From contig CANLLF010000001.1 of NCBI GenBank assembly GCA_947491935.1, positions 558,001-622,000 on the forward strand: a DNA stretch of 64,000 nucleotides, given 5' to 3'. Within the stretch, counting starts at the first letter, position 1, and the number at the start of each line of letters is the position of its first letter. Both the position numbers and the translations under genes were made by a program. Positions 45,674 through 56,887 of this stretch are shown in pieces. Source of the stretch: an uncultured Roseicyclus sp. GTDB lineage: Bacteria; Pseudomonadota; Alphaproteobacteria; Rhodobacterales; Rhodobacteraceae. The notes under the pieces are model-generated. The model made no database searches, was not told where the DNA came from, and worked only from the letters and a program-made list of their open reading frames with translations.

Positions 45674-47527
45674 ATGACGACATTCTCTGAGCTTGAGCTT
45701 AATCCAAAGGTCCAAAAAGCCGTCGCCGAGGCGGGTTATGAGACCCCTACGCCGATCCAGGAAGGCGCGATTCCCCCTGCCCTGGAAGGCCGCGATGTTC
45801 TTGGCATCGCGCAGACCGGCACCGGCAAGACAGCCTCCTTTACCCTGCCGATGATCACCATGTTGGCGCGTGGCCGGGCCCGCGCCCGGATGCCGCGCAG
45901 CCTCGTGCTGTGCCCGACACGCGAATTGGCCGCGCAAGTCGCTGAAAACTTTGATATTTACGCCAAACACGTGAAGCTGACCAAGGCGCTTCTGATCGGC
46001 GGCGTGTCCTTCAAGGAACAGGAGACGCTGATCGACAAGGGCGTGGACGTCCTGATCGCAACGCCCGGCCGCCTGCTCGACCATTTCGAGCGCGGCAAAC
46101 TGATCCTGAACGATGTGAAGGTCATGGTCGTGGACGAAGCCGACCGGATGCTCGATATGGGGTTCATCCCGGATATCGAGCGGATTTTCGGCCTTGTGCC
46201 CTTCACTCGCCAGACCCTTTTCTTCTCTGCCACCATGGCGCCCGAGATCGAGCGGATCACCAACACCTTTCTGTCGAATCCCGCCAAGATCGAGGTCGCG
46301 CGTCAGTCCACGACGTCCGACACGATCGAGCAGCGCCTGATCGAATTCAAACCGACGCGCCGCGATATGGCCGCCAAGCAAAAGCGCGATATGCTGCGCG
46401 CGGCGATCACCGCGGAAGGCGATGCATTCACCAACGCGATCATCTTCTGCAACCGCAAGGTGGACGTGGATATCGTCGCCAAGTCCATGAAAAAGCATGG
46501 TTTGAACGCCGAACCGATCCACGGCGATCTGGATCAATCGCACCGGATGCGCACGCTGGACGGCTTCCGCGACGGCTCCATCACCTTCCTTGTTGCGTCA
46601 GACGTGGCGGCGCGCGGGCTCGATATTCCGAACGTGTCCCATGTGATTAACTATGACGTGCCGTCGCACGCCGAGGATTACGTGCACCGTATCGGCCGTA
46701 CCGGCCGCGCCGGGAAAACCGGTGTGTCGATCACGCTCAGCGTGCCTTCGGACGAGAAGTATCTGGCCGCCATTGAAAGCCTGATCAAGACGCCGATCCC
46801 GCGTGTAGACGCGCCGATGGACGTGCAGGACAATCGCCGCCCACGGGATGAGGCGCCGACTGACTACGATAAGCCGCGCCGGTCGCGCCGCGGTGGTCGC
46901 CGGTCCGACGCACCGCGTGACGAAAAGCCGGAACAGAAGGCCGAGACTGCGGTTCAGCCCGAGGAAACGACACGAGAAGAGCAGTCAAGCCCCCCCGCAA
47001 ACACGCGCGATCGGGGTGACCGCCGCGACCGAGGTGGGCGCGGACGGGGACGGGACCGGGATCGCGGCCCGCGTGTGGTCGGCATGGGCGAATTCACCCC
47101 CGGCTTCATCGCCATGAGCTTCGACGAACGCCGGGGCGGCCCGGCCCGCGACATTGATTTGGATGAGGAAGAGACCACACAAGCGGAAACGCCGGCGGTC
47201 GAGACCGAAGCGCCCGCGGAGCCGCCGAAGCGCCGCCGCACGCGCAAACCAAAGGTTGACCCGGAAGTGACCACGGAGGCGCAGGCCGAATCTCAGACGG
47301 ACGACGCCGTACCCGAGGTGGCTGCGGAAAAGCCTGCACCGGAAGAAAAGCCAAAGCGCCGTCGGACTCGGGAAAAGCCTGAAGAGGCCCCCAGCGAAGC
47401 CGCGGCAGAGGTCGAGGCGACACCAGACGCCGAACCCGAGGAAAAGCCGAAGCGGCGGCGGACCCGAAAAAAGACGGTGGAGGCCGAGGCCGAAACCGCA
47501 CCGGATGAACCGGCAGCGCCGGAATAA
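45674..47527 (+). CDS. DEAD-box RNA helicase (RhlE-like) with repeated basic tail
   Basis: A 617-residue helicase. The Q-motif is TPIQ (residues 26-29), Walker A AQTGTGKT (46-53), then VDEADRML, SATM and the C-terminal helicase domain with HRIGRTGRAGK. Residues about 440-480 are RGG/RDRGG-like, and three KRRRTR repeats occur at about residues 518, 560 and 592, spaced by acidic stretches. The tail is likely disordered and RNA-binding. RhlE-type helicases unwind structured RNA in ribosome assembly or decay. The start ATG 45674 was chosen over a Met 18 codons upstream. The gene is convergent with rnj. Confidence 0.92.
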   Translation: MTTFSELELNPKVQKAVAEAGYETPTPIQEGAIPPALEGRDVLGIAQTGTGKTASFTLPMITMLARGRARARMPRSLVLCPTRELAAQVAENFDIYAKHVKLTKALLIGGVSFKEQETLIDKGVDVLIATPGRLLDHFERGKLILNDVKVMVVDEADRMLDMGFIPDIERIFGLVPFTRQTLFFSATMAPEIERITNTFLSNPAKIEVARQSTTSDTIEQRLIEFKPTRRDMAAKQKRDMLRAAITAEGDAFTNAIIFCNRKVDVDIVAKSMKKHGLNAEPIHGDLDQSHRMRTLDGFRDGSITFLVASDVAARGLDIPNVSHVINYDVPSHAEDYVHRIGRTGRAGKTGVSITLSVPSDEKYLAAIESLIKTPIPRVDAPMDVQDNRRPRDEAPTDYDKPRRSRRGGRRSDAPRDEKPEQKAETAVQPEETTREEQSSPPANTRDRGDRRDRGGRGRGRDRDRGPRVVGMGEFTPGFIAMSFDERRGGPARDIDLDEEETTQAETPAVETEAPAEPPKRRRTRKPKVDPEVTTEAQAESQTDDAVPEVAAEKPAPEEKPKRRRTREKPEEAPSEAAAEVEATPDAEPEEKPKRRRTRKKTVEAEAETAPDEPAAPE

Positions 47528-47593
47528 GCCTGAAACAGAAAACGCAGCGCCGGGCCCAACCCAACGCGGCGTTTCTGATTTTGTGTCAAAAGG

Positions 47594-49270
47594 TTACTCC
47601 GCCATCAACCGGCTGACGAGTAGTGTCACTTCCGGTTTCTTGCCGATCTCCTGACCACAAACCTGCCGACAGACGCGTTTGACCGCCTCCTCCAGCTTGT
47701 CGTCATCATCGATCACCTTGGCATCCAGCCGGGGCAACATCCGCGCCAGATCATCCTCGATCAGGTCCTGCAATGGCGCGCCGGACGATCCGACCTCGGG
47801 CAAGCCCTTCACGGCCACCCACGCGTCTTCCAGCACCTCGTCGCTTTCATCCACGATCAGGGCCACGACAATCATCCCGTTCAACGCCATTTTCATGCGT
47901 TCCCGGATCACGCCGTCATAAGCGCCGACAAAGGCCTCGCCGTCCAGATAGGTGCGGCCAACCTCGATATGCTCGACAACGCCCGGCGCATTGCCCGACA
48001 ATTCCACCATCGCGCCATTGGCCGCGACAACACCCGTCATCCCCTTCGACATCGCCAGCTTTGCATGTTCGCGCAGATGGCGGAATTCACCGTGGCAGGG
48101 GATCAGGATCTGCGGCCGCAGGACATCGTGCATCACCTCCAGATCCGGGCGGTTGGCGTGGCCGGAGACGTGGTAGAAGCCGGAATTGTCATCGACAATC
48201 TCCACCCCGATCTCCGCCAGCGCGTTCTGGATGTAGCCAACCGACACTTCGTTGCCGGGGATCGTCTTGGACGAGAACAAAAACGTGTCCCCCTCCTTCA
48301 ATTCGTGCCCCAGATATTTGCCACGCGAGAGTGACGCGGAGGCGGCACGGCGTTCGCCCTGGCTCCCGGTGACCAGCAACATCAGGCTTTCGCGCGGGAT
48401 ATCGAGCGCGTCTTCGGGGCTGACGGTGGCGGGAAAATCGGTCAGCACCCCCCCCTCAACCGCCGCGCGCACCATACGCTGCATGGCGCGGCCCATCAGG
48501 CAGATGGAGCGCCCCGCCGCAACACCCGCATCGGCCAGCGTCTTCAACCGCGCCACGTTGGACGCAAAGGTTGTGGCCACCACCATGCCCTTGGCATTGC
48601 GCACCAATTCGGTGATCTGCTCGGGCAATTCGGATTCGGATCGGCCCGGATGGCGGCTGAATACGTTCGTGCTGTCACAGACATAGGCGAGTACGCCATC
48701 GGCGGCGATCTGCGTCCACATCTCGTCATCGAACGCTTCGCCAACCACCGGACTGCGGTCGATCTTGAAATCACCGGAATGCACAACCCGGCCCGCATCG
48801 GTATCGATCAGTAGCGCCGATGCTTCCGGGATTGAGTGAGAAACGGGCGCGAATTTCACTCGGAAGGGGCCGACCTCGACCACCTCGGGATAGGCCTCAA
48901 CCACGTTCACCTGCTCGGGCTCATGGCCCGCCTCTTCCATCTTGCGCATGGCGTGGATGGCGGTGAAGCGGCGGCAATAGATCGGCGCGCGCAGGCGATT
49001 CCACAGATGCCCGACCGCGCCCACATGGTCCTCATGGGCATGGGTGATGAAGATACCGTCGATCCGGTCTTGGCGGTCCTCCAGCCAATCGACATCGGGC
49101 AGGATCAGGTCCACCCCCGGCTGTCCGTCCATGTCCGGGAAGGCCACGCCCGTATCGACCACGATCAACCGCTCCGCGCCTTCGGGACCATAGCCGTAGA
49201 CGTAGCAATTCATCCCAATCTCCCCCGCACCGCCGATGGGGAGGTAGATGAGGCGGTTTCGATCACTCAT
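47594..49270 (-). CDS. rnj: Ribonuclease J
   Basis: A 558-residue MBL/beta-CASP ribonuclease that acts as 5'-to-3' exonuclease and endonuclease in RNA decay. The catalytic motif HAHEDHVGAV and the HSIPEASALLIDTDAGRVVHSGDFK segment are present, and the C-terminal helical region is kept. The start ATG 49270 overlaps the end of coaX by 4 bp. Its neighbour on the opposite strand is a DEAD-box helicase, convergent over 66 bp. Confidence 0.95.
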   Translation of the reverse strand: MSDRNRLIYLPIGGAGEIGMNCYVYGYGPEGAERLIVVDTGVAFPDMDGQPGVDLILPDVDWLEDRQDRIDGIFITHAHEDHVGAVGHLWNRLRAPIYCRRFTAIHAMRKMEEAGHEPEQVNVVEAYPEVVEVGPFRVKFAPVSHSIPEASALLIDTDAGRVVHSGDFKIDRSPVVGEAFDDEMWTQIAADGVLAYVCDSTNVFSRHPGRSESELPEQITELVRNAKGMVVATTFASNVARLKTLADAGVAAGRSICLMGRAMQRMVRAAVEGGVLTDFPATVSPEDALDIPRESLMLLVTGSQGERRAASASLSRGKYLGHELKEGDTFLFSSKTIPGNEVSVGYIQNALAEIGVEIVDDNSGFYHVSGHANRPDLEVMHDVLRPQILIPCHGEFRHLREHAKLAMSKGMTGVVAANGAMVELSGNAPGVVEHIEVGRTYLDGEAFVGAYDGVIRERMKMALNGMIVVALIVDESDEVLEDAWVAVKGLPEVGSSGAPLQDLIEDDLARMLPRLDAKVIDDDDKLEEAVKRVCRQVCGQEIGKKPEVTLLVSRLMAE

Positions 49271-50046
49271 GTGGGGTTTTTATCCTTGTTGTATTTGTGG
49301 ATGACGGTCAGGCCGTACATCGTCAGGTCTTCTTCGACGGTGTCAAATAACACCTCACCCTGTGCAAACAAGGGGGCGAGGCCGCCGGTCCCGATGACCT
49401 TCATCGGTTTGCCGTATTCGGCCTTGATCCGGGCCGTGATACCTTCGATCAGGCCGACATAGCCCCAGAAGACGCCGGATTGGATGCAGGCGACCGTATT
49501 GGTGCCGATCACCTTGTCCGGCTGGGTGATATCCACGTGCGGCAGCGCCGCGGCGCCAAGGGCCAGCGCCTCCAGGCTCAGGTTGACACCCGGCGCGATC
49601 ACACCGCCAACATAAGCGCCATCCTCGGCCACCACATCGAAATTGGTGGCGGTCCCGAAATCCACCACCACGCAATCGCCACCATGGCGCGCGAAGGCAC
49701 CGGCTGCATTGGCCAGCCGATCCGGCCCCACGCCGGTGCCGAAATCCACCCTCGGGTCGATCGGCAGCGCACAATCCGGTTTGCCCACGACCCAGGGCCG
49801 CAGGTTGAAGAACCGGTCGCAGAAGACGCGCAGGTTGAACACGACACGCGGCACGGTGGACGAAATGATCACATCGTCAATCTGCGGATCGATGCCGTAA
49901 TGATTGAGAAGCGTCGAAAACCACGTGAAATAGGCATCTGCCGTCCGGGAATGATGGGTCGAGGTCCGCAAGGTGCACAGCCAGGCCTCTCCGTCCCAGA
50001 TCGAAAATACGGTGTTCGTGTTGCCACAATCAATGCAGAGGAGCAT
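49267..50046 (-). CDS. coaX: Type III pantothenate kinase
   Basis: A 259-residue ASKHA-type kinase that phosphorylates pantothenate in coenzyme A synthesis. The N-terminal phosphate motif MLLCIDCGNTNTVFSIWDG, the middle DFGTATNFDVV and later GLAPLF are family hallmarks. Its stop overlaps the rnj start by 4 bp, and birA begins 18 bp upstream of it. Confidence 0.95.
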   Translation of the reverse strand: MLLCIDCGNTNTVFSIWDGEAWLCTLRTSTHHSRTADAYFTWFSTLLNHYGIDPQIDDVIISSTVPRVVFNLRVFCDRFFNLRPWVVGKPDCALPIDPRVDFGTGVGPDRLANAAGAFARHGGDCVVVDFGTATNFDVVAEDGAYVGGVIAPGVNLSLEALALGAAALPHVDITQPDKVIGTNTVACIQSGVFWGYVGLIEGITARIKAEYGKPMKVIGTGGLAPLFAQGEVLFDTVEEDLTMYGLTVIHKYNKDKNPT

Positions 50047-50064
50047 GACCGCGCCCTCCCTCTT

Positions 50065-50814
50065 CTAGAAAAAGATCTCGGCCGCCGCGATCGGGCGACG
50101 GCCTTTGGGGGTTTCAAGGATCAGATTGCCGGTTTCATCGACATCCCGAAAGGTGCCGGTGATGGCTTCGTTGGGCAGGCGGGCCGTAATAACCTCCCCC
50201 AACCGCGCGGCGTGGGACAGCCATTCGGTGCGGGTCGGGCCGAACCCGTAGGTCGCAAGGCTCTCTTCGCGGGCGGCAAAGGCCAGTGCAAGCACATCCA
50301 GGAACTTCTCCGGCGACGTTGCGATGCCGATATCGGCAAGCGCCACGGGCGGGAGTGCATAGGCCTCCACCTCCGATGGCGACGGCGCCGCAGCAAGGTT
50401 CACGCCGATCCCGATGATCAGGTGGCTCACGCCGCCGCGCCCATCCCCAAGGCTTTCCAGAAGGATGCCGGCGAGCTTCCCGCCATCCAGCAGCACATCA
50501 TTGGGCCATTTCAGGGAGAGCCTTTCCGCCGCGCAGCCCACAGCCAGCACGGCGTCACGCAGGGCCAGGGCGGCGACGAACGACCGCAGCGCCACCTGAT
50601 CGACAGGGCCCTGAGGCTGCAACGTCAGGGACGCGGCAAAGTTACCGGCGGGCATCGACCACGGGCGGCCACGGCGGCCGCGCGCGACTGTCTGATCAAG
50701 GGCCAGCACCCATTCCGGCCCGGCAAGTTCCCGGGCCATACGGGCGGCTTCCGCCATTGTGCTATCGGTTTGAGCCAGAACGCGGCGGCCCACGCCCTGG
50801 GGCCAGGCCGCCAT
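50065..50814 (-). CDS. birA: Biotin-[acetyl-CoA-carboxylase] ligase
   Basis: A 249-residue biotin-protein ligase without an N-terminal helix-turn-helix, so it is a mono-functional enzyme. The motif for biotinyl-AMP, GRRGRPW, is at about residue 44-50, and WPNDVLLDGGKLAGILLE follows. The final SH3-like domain is present (EETGNLILETPKGRRPI). Its start codon ATG 50814 lies 1 bp after the nuoN stop. Confidence 0.93.
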   Translation of the reverse strand: MAAWPQGVGRRVLAQTDSTMAEAARMARELAGPEWVLALDQTVARGRRGRPWSMPAGNFAASLTLQPQGPVDQVALRSFVAALALRDAVLAVGCAAERLSLKWPNDVLLDGGKLAGILLESLGDGRGGVSHLIIGIGVNLAAAPSPSEVEAYALPPVALADIGIATSPEKFLDVLALAFAAREESLATYGFGPTRTEWLSHAARLGEVITARLPNEAITGTFRDVDETGNLILETPKGRRPIAAAEIFF

Positions 50815-50815
50815 C

Positions 50816-52261
50816 TTAGCGGATCAGCATCGCCGCGGCGCTGTGCGCCGGCGCTTCGATCCCGAAAAGGTTGATGCCCGGCACGGCGCCCAGGATCAGC
50901 ACGGCGGCCATCACCAGAAGGCCGGCATATTGCATCAGCCCCATGCGCCCATCGAGGCCTTCGCGCGCCTCACCGAAATACATCAGGTAGACGATCCGGA
51001 TGTAATAGAACGCCCCGATCACCGAGGCGATCACACCGGCCACCGCCAGCCAGATCAGGCCCGCATCGACCGCGGCCAGAAGTACCGCGTATTTGCCGAA
51101 GAAGCCCAGAAGCGGCGGCACACCGGCAAGGCTGAACATCAGGATCAGGATCGCCATCGCCTTGGTCGGCTCTTTCGACGCGAACGCGCTGAGCGAGGAG
51201 ATTTCCGTCACATGCCGCCCATCGCGTTCCATCGTCAGGATGAAGGCGAAGGTGCCGATATTCATCGCCACGTAGATCGACATGTAGATCAGCATCGCCT
51301 CAACCCCCGCCGCGGTGCCGGCAGCGAGGCCCATTAAGGCAAACCCCATATGGGAGATCGAGGAATAGGCCATCAGGCGTTTGATATCGGTCTGACCGAT
51401 GGCGGCGATGGCGCCCAGAAACATCGACACGATCGACAGGAACACAACGATCTGCTGCCAATCGCCGATCACGCCGCCAAACGCATCATGAACGACCCGG
51501 GCAAAGAGCGCCATCGCGGCCACTTTGGGCGCAGTGGCAAACAGCGCGGTGATGGGTGTGGGGGACCCTTCATACACATCCGGCGTCCACATATGGAACG
51601 GCGCGGCGGAGACCTTGAAGGCCAGACCCGCAAGGATGAAGACGAGGCCGAAAAGCAGACCAAGGGGCATGTCGCCCTGGGTCGCTTCGATGATCCCGCC
51701 AAACTGCGTGGTGCCCGCAAAGCCGTAGGTGAGCGAGGCGCCGTAGAGCAGCAGGCCCGAGGACAGCGCGCCGAGGACGAAGTATTTCAGGCCCGCCTCG
51801 GTCGACCGCACAGAGTCGCGCCGGAGCGAGGCCACGACGTAAAGCGCCAGCGATTGCAGCTCCAACCCCATGTAAAGCGCGATCAGGTCGCCCGCCGAGA
51901 CCATGATCATCATGCCAACCACGGCCAGCACGATCAGCATCGGGAATTCGAAGCGGAGCAGATCCGTCTTCAACATGTAATCCTGGCTGATGATCAGGAT
52001 CGCCGCCGCCGAAAGCAGGATGGTGATCTTGGCGAAGCGGCTGAAGGCGTCGTCCACGAACATGCCGTCAAAGGCGACGCGGCTGCCTTCGCCCGTCACG
52101 CCGATATAGAACGCCATGATGACGAACAGGATGGCCGTGCCCCAGGTGAGCGCCGGCGCAAGGCCATCCTTCGTCGTGTAAACCGCGCCCATGAGGCCGG
52201 CCATCGCGAACAGCGACAGGACGATCTCAGGCGTCAGAATGGCAAGGTCAGCTCCGATCAT
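50816..52261 (-). CDS. nuoN: NADH-quinone oxidoreductase subunit N
   Basis: A 481-residue, fourteen-helix antiporter-like subunit of Complex I. It carries the Mrp-type proton-channel motif region ([28 protein letters not shown]) and the [16 protein letters not shown] motif. ATG 52261 (MIGADLAIL) was preferred over an upstream frame. nuoM lies 10 bp upstream. Confidence 0.97.
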   Translation of the reverse strand: MIGADLAILTPEIVLSLFAMAGLMGAVYTTKDGLAPALTWGTAILFVIMAFYIGVTGEGSRVAFDGMFVDDAFSRFAKITILLSAAAILIISQDYMLKTDLLRFEFPMLIVLAVVGMMIMVSAGDLIALYMGLELQSLALYVVASLRRDSVRSTEAGLKYFVLGALSSGLLLYGASLTYGFAGTTQFGGIIEATQGDMPLGLLFGLVFILAGLAFKVSAAPFHMWTPDVYEGSPTPITALFATAPKVAAMALFARVVHDAFGGVIGDWQQIVVFLSIVSMFLGAIAAIGQTDIKRLMAYSSISHMGFALMGLAAGTAAGVEAMLIYMSIYVAMNIGTFAFILTMERDGRHVTEISSLSAFASKEPTKAMAILILMFSLAGVPPLLGFFGKYAVLLAAVDAGLIWLAVAGVIASVIGAFYYIRIVYLMYFGEAREGLDGRMGLMQYAGLLVMAAVLILGAVPGINLFGIEAPAHSAAAMLIR

Positions 52262-52271
52262 ATCCGGGCCC

Positions 52272-53837
52272 TCAATGGTTCGCGGCGAAGTGGGTGTCGG
52301 GCACAAACGCCGCCACGGCCACATCGTAGTTTTCGACAAGGGCGCTGACCGAGGGGCCGATGATATCGGTCACCAGGCTCGGGTAGACACCCAGAAGGAT
52401 CGTCATGACCACCAGCGGTGCAAAAATCGCGCGTTCGCGGGTTGTCATGTCGGTGATGGATTTGAGGCTTTCCTTGATCAGATCACCCAAGACGACCCGC
52501 CGATAAAGCCAAAGGGCGTAGCAGGCGCTCAGGATCACACCGGTGGCGGCAAAGACGCCCACCCAGGTGTTGACCTGGAAGACGCCGATCAGCGTCAGAA
52601 ATTCACCCACGAAGCCCGATGTACCGGGCAGGCCCACATTGGCCATGGTGAAGAGCATGAAGATCGCCGCGTAGGCCGGCATCCGCACGACGAGGCCGCC
52701 ATAAGCATCGATATCGCGGGTATGCATCCGGTCGTAAATTACGCCCACACACAGGAAGAGCGCGCCGGAGATAAAGCCGTGGCTTATCATCTGGAAAATC
52801 GCGCCATCCACGCCGTTTTGGTTCGCGGCGAAGATCCCCATCGTCACAAAACCCATATGGGCGACCGACGAATAGGCGATCAGCTTCTTCATATCTTCCT
52901 GCACCATCGCAACAAGCGAGGTGTAGACGATGGCAATCACGCTTAGCCACAGAACCAGCGGCGCCATGATGTCGGACGCAACCGGGAACATCGGCAAGCT
53001 GAACCGCAGGAAGCCGTAGCCGCCCATCTTCAGCAGGATCGCCGCCAGCACCACTGAGCCCGCCGTGGGCGCCTGCACGTGCGCATCCGGCAGCCAAGTA
53101 TGGACCGGCCACATCGGCATCTTCACCGCGAAGGAGGCGAAGAAGGCAAGGAACAGCATGGTCTGCAACCCACCCACAACCGAGAAGCCCAGAACATCAA
53201 ACGTCTCGGTTCCGAAATTGTGGTCCAGCAGGGCGCGCACGCCCTCGCCGCAGCCGCCGATGCAGGTGGTGCCCGCATCCACATACATCGCGACCATCGC
53301 CACCAGCATCAGGACGGAGCCGAGGAAGGTGTAGAGGAAGAACTTGAAGCTCGCGTAGATGCGGTTCGCGCCGCCCCAGATGCCGATGATCAGGAACATC
53401 GGGATCAGGCCCGCTTCGAAGAACAGGTAGAACAGCACCAGATCCAGCGCCACGAAGACGCCGATCATCAGCGTTTCCAGCACCAGAAGCGCGATCATGT
53501 ATTCCTTCACCCGCACGTTCACGCCCCAGCAGGAAGCAATGGTGATCGGCATCAGGAAGGTCGTCAGCATCACAAAGAGGATCGAGATGCCGTCCACGCC
53601 CACGCGGTATTGCAGGCCGAAAAGCCACTCTGCTTCCTCAACCAACTGGAACCCGGTGTTCTGCGCGTCGAACTGCACCAGCAGGAAGATCGACACCAGG
53701 AACGTGGCCAGCGTTGCGGCAAAGGCCAGCCGCTTGGCGTTGAGCTGTGCGGCCTCGTCCTCACCGCGCAGGAATACGGCCATGATGATGGCGGCGACCA
53801 GCGGCAGGAAGGTGACGATGGAGATCAGGTTATCCAT
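52272..53837 (-). CDS. nuoM: NADH-quinone oxidoreductase subunit M
   Basis: A 521-residue antiporter-like subunit of Complex I, with fourteen predicted helices. Conserved features include the lysine-bearing helix with [20 protein letters not shown] and the [19 protein letters not shown] loop. It lies 6 bp from nuoL. Confidence 0.97.
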   Translation of the reverse strand: MDNLISIVTFLPLVAAIIMAVFLRGEDEAAQLNAKRLAFAATLATFLVSIFLLVQFDAQNTGFQLVEEAEWLFGLQYRVGVDGISILFVMLTTFLMPITIASCWGVNVRVKEYMIALLVLETLMIGVFVALDLVLFYLFFEAGLIPMFLIIGIWGGANRIYASFKFFLYTFLGSVLMLVAMVAMYVDAGTTCIGGCGEGVRALLDHNFGTETFDVLGFSVVGGLQTMLFLAFFASFAVKMPMWPVHTWLPDAHVQAPTAGSVVLAAILLKMGGYGFLRFSLPMFPVASDIMAPLVLWLSVIAIVYTSLVAMVQEDMKKLIAYSSVAHMGFVTMGIFAANQNGVDGAIFQMISHGFISGALFLCVGVIYDRMHTRDIDAYGGLVVRMPAYAAIFMLFTMANVGLPGTSGFVGEFLTLIGVFQVNTWVGVFAATGVILSACYALWLYRRVVLGDLIKESLKSITDMTTRERAIFAPLVVMTILLGVYPSLVTDIIGPSVSALVENYDVAVAAFVPDTHFAANH

Positions 53838-53843
53838 GTGTGC

Positions 53844-56009
53844 TTACCCCGCGCTCATCGTGACCCAGGTGATCAGAGCAACAATCCCCAGCACCATGGC
53901 AAACGCGTAATGGAAGATGTAGCCGGACTGTGCCCGGCCCGCGAGGCGGGTGAAGAAGGGGATAATCCCCATGGCCAGCCCGTTGATGCCGCCGTCAATC
54001 ACGGCCCCGTCGCCGCCCTTCCACAGGAACCGACCCAGCCACTTGGCGGGCCGCACGAAAAGGAAATCGTAGGCCTCGTCGAAGTACCATTTGTTGAGCA
54101 GGAAGTTGTAGAGCGGGCGCTGTTGCGCCGCCAGGCGCCCCGGGATGGACGGGTTCACGATGTAGAACAGGAATGCGGTGGCAAAGCCGATCAGCATCGC
54201 CACAAACGGCGCCACCTTGACCCATTTCGGCACTTCATGGGCCTCACCCAGAATGTCGTTGCCGGGCGCCGCGTGGATCGCGCCCTCGCCCGGCGCACCG
54301 GTCAGGACGTAATGGCCATCGCCGTGGCCCCCCTCTTCCGCGTGGCCTGCATCCGCATGCTCCGCATCGTCACCATGGCCCTCGGCGGTCTCGGCCGCAT
54401 GGGTGTCATCACCATGAGTTTCGTCCTCCGCGTGCTCTTCCCCATGCTCTTCGTCATGGTGCCCCGCCTCGGCATAGGGCACCCCAAAGAACCGGCCCAC
54501 ATCATCCGTGTGCCCGAAGAACGAATTGTACCAGACCATGCCCGAGAAAACGGCCCCAAGCGCCAGCGCCCCAAGCGGCGCGATCATCGTCCACGGGCTT
54601 TCATGAGCGTGGTCGTGGGTGTGCTTGTTGCCGCGCGCCTCGCCAAAGAAGGTCAGGAACATCAGACGCCATGAATAGAAGCTGGTGAAACAGGCCGCGA
54701 TGACAAGCGACCAGAAGGCGAACTCGCCCAATCCCGGCCCGAACGCGAATGCGCTCTCGATGACCGCGTCTTTCGACAGGAACCCGGCAAAGCCGATGGT
54801 TGTGAGCGGAATGCCAACCCCGGTGATCGCCAGGGTCCCGATCATCATCGCCCAGAACGTGTAGGGGATCTTCTTCCGCAGATCGCCGTAATTCCGCATG
54901 TCCTGCTCATGGTGCATCGCGTGGATGACGGAGCCCGCCCCAAGAAACAGCATCGCCTTGAAAAACGCGTGGGTGAAGAGGTGGAACATGGCCACTGAAT
55001 AGACGCCCACACCCGCCGCCACGAACATGTATCCCAGCTGCGAACAGGTCGAATAGGCGATCACGCGTTTGATGTCGTTCTGCACCAGGCCCACCGTCGC
55101 CGCGAAGAACGCCGTCAGCGCACCCACGATGATGATGACGTTGCCCGCCACCGGTGCGTATTCGATGATCGGAGACATGCGGCAGACCAGGAACACACCC
55201 GCCGTCACCATGGTGGCCGCGTGGATCAGGGCCGAGACCGGCGTCGGGCCCTCCATCGCGTCCGGCAGCCACGTGTGCAGGAACAGCTGCGCCGATTTGC
55301 CCATCGCTCCGATGAAGAGCAGGAACGCAATCGTGTTGGCCGCGTCGAGCTCCATCCCGAGGAAGGTGATATTCATCTCCGCCAGCTCCGCGCCCATCGG
55401 CAGGATCACGTCGAATTGGATCGAGTCGGTCATCCAGAACAGCGCGAAGATGCCAAGCAGAAAGCCGAAATCCCCAACCCGGTTCACGATGAACGCCTTC
55501 ATCGCCGCGGCACCTGCGGACGGTTTGCGGTAGTAGAACCCGATCAGCAGGTAGGAGGCAACGCCCACGCCCTCCCAGCCGAAGAACAGCTGCAACAGGT
55601 TGTCCGCCGTCACCAGCATCAGCATCGTGAACGTAAAGAATGACAGGTAGGCGAAGAACCGGGGGCGATAGCTCTCACCTTCCTTGAAGTTCTCGTCATG
55701 GGCCATGTAGCCGAACGAATACAGGTGCACGAGGGCCGAGACGGTCGTGATCACGATCAGCATTACCGCCGTCAACCGGTCGACGCGGATCGCCCAATCG
55801 GTGAAGAGCGTGCCGCTCTCGATCCACGTGAACAGGCTGCGCGTATAGGTCTCCCCATCGAAGCCGATGAAGACAACCCAGCTCAGAAGGCAGGACAGGA
55901 ACAGCATCAGCGTAGCCACAACACAGGCCGCCTGTTCCCCGATCAACCGCCAGGTGAACCCGCAAATGATCGCACCAACAAGGGGGGCGAAAAGGAGGAT
56001 CGTTTCCAT
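53844..56009 (-). CDS. nuoL: NADH-quinone oxidoreductase subunit L with His/acid-rich insert
   Basis: A 721-residue antiporter-like subunit, larger than the roughly 613 residues of the E. coli protein. Conserved proton-channel motifs ([43 protein letters not shown]) are present. Residues about 511-568 form a stretch very rich in His, Asp and Glu (about 15 His), which likely lies in an exposed loop between late helices. The rest of the C-terminus includes the long lateral helix region. Confidence 0.95.
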   Translation of the reverse strand: METILLFAPLVGAIICGFTWRLIGEQAACVVATLMLFLSCLLSWVVFIGFDGETYTRSLFTWIESGTLFTDWAIRVDRLTAVMLIVITTVSALVHLYSFGYMAHDENFKEGESYRPRFFAYLSFFTFTMLMLVTADNLLQLFFGWEGVGVASYLLIGFYYRKPSAGAAAMKAFIVNRVGDFGFLLGIFALFWMTDSIQFDVILPMGAELAEMNITFLGMELDAANTIAFLLFIGAMGKSAQLFLHTWLPDAMEGPTPVSALIHAATMVTAGVFLVCRMSPIIEYAPVAGNVIIIVGALTAFFAATVGLVQNDIKRVIAYSTCSQLGYMFVAAGVGVYSVAMFHLFTHAFFKAMLFLGAGSVIHAMHHEQDMRNYGDLRKKIPYTFWAMMIGTLAITGVGIPLTTIGFAGFLSKDAVIESAFAFGPGLGEFAFWSLVIAACFTSFYSWRLMFLTFFGEARGNKHTHDHAHESPWTMIAPLGALALGAVFSGMVWYNSFFGHTDDVGRFFGVPYAEAGHHDEEHGEEHAEDETHGDDTHAAETAEGHGDDAEHADAGHAEEGGHGDGHYVLTGAPGEGAIHAAPGNDILGEAHEVPKWVKVAPFVAMLIGFATAFLFYIVNPSIPGRLAAQQRPLYNFLLNKWYFDEAYDFLFVRPAKWLGRFLWKGGDGAVIDGGINGLAMGIIPFFTRLAGRAQSGYIFHYAFAMVLGIVALITWVTMSAG

Positions 56010-56015
56010 GTGCCC

Positions 56016-56324
56016 TTACCCCTTCAGGTTATCGACGGCTTCCACGTCGACCGTGCCGCGGTTGCGGAAGAAGCAGACGAGGATGGCCAGGCCGATGGCG
56101 GCCTCAGCCGCAGCGACCGTCAGAATGAAGAGCGTGAAGACCTGCCCCGTCAGATCCCCCAGATAGGAGGAGAACGCGACCATGTTGATGTTGACGCTGA
56201 GCAGCATCAGCTCCAGCGACATCAGGATGATGATGACGTTCTTCCGGTTCAGGAAGATGCCGAAAATGCCGATAACGAACAGCGCCGCCGCCACCGTCAG
56301 GTAATGTTCGAGACCTATGGTCAT
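56016..56324 (-). CDS. nuoK: NADH-quinone oxidoreductase subunit K
   Basis: A 102-residue Complex I membrane subunit with three helices, two of which carry the conserved buried glutamates ([40 protein letters not shown]). It is separated from nuoJ by a cysteine-rich exported-protein gene. Confidence 0.97.
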   Translation of the reverse strand: MTIGLEHYLTVAAALFVIGIFGIFLNRKNVIIILMSLELMLLSVNINMVAFSSYLGDLTGQVFTLFILTVAAAEAAIGLAILVCFFRNRGTVDVEAVDNLKG

Positions 56325-56450
56325 TCATGTCCCTCCGGGCTTGTCCGCCCTTGTCATCTTGCCGGGTGCCCCGGCTCTTTGTCTGTCACGCCAGAGGTTC
56401 CGGCGTCTGGGTCGGCGTTGTGCCCGACCCGTAAATCTCTTCTGCCCGCT

Positions 56451-56885
56451 TCAGAAATCCGCCGGGCAATTGCTTGGCGGCCGCGGTATGTTTGGCAAGT
56501 CGCACCCGCAATGCCCGGCGGGCAGCGTAAACAGGCGCGCCTCAAGTCCGGTCTGGCGACGGACCTGTCGCGCCAGTTGCTGCAACGTTTGTTCGGCATC
56601 ATCAAAGGCCGCGTCCGATATCAGATTGCTGGCGTCCCAGAATGCCTCCGTGGCCTCATCGCCGGGGCGATCCACGGCCAGCGATTGGCGGCTGTTGCAT
56701 TCAACCACGACAATCGCGTCCGGCCCATCCGCGCGGTATTCATCGAACACCACAACCGACCCCCGGCTGCCACCCAACGCCGCCTCCACGCCCACGGCCG
56801 GAAAACAGCTTTGCGGCTGGATCACGCAAGCCTGCGCAGCCGGTGCTGCCAGCACGGCGACGGTTATGAGGGTGGCCAACTTCAC
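56451..56885 (-). CDS. Cys-rich exported protein between nuoJ and nuoK
   Basis: A 144-residue protein with a signal peptide (TLITVAVLAAPAAQA) and a mature part containing six cysteines (QACVIQPQSC, VECNS, GHCGCD, SNCPAD). Two lie in the GHCGCD pair. No family recognised. It lies between nuoK and nuoJ, in the same direction and probably transcribed with them, but it is not a known Complex I subunit. Confidence 0.68.
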   Translation of the reverse strand: MKLATLITVAVLAAPAAQACVIQPQSCFPAVGVEAALGGSRGSVVVFDEYRADGPDAIVVVECNSRQSLAVDRPGDEATEAFWDASNLISDAAFDDAEQTLQQLARQVRRQTGLEARLFTLPAGHCGCDLPNIPRPPSNCPADF

Positions 56886-56887
56886 GC

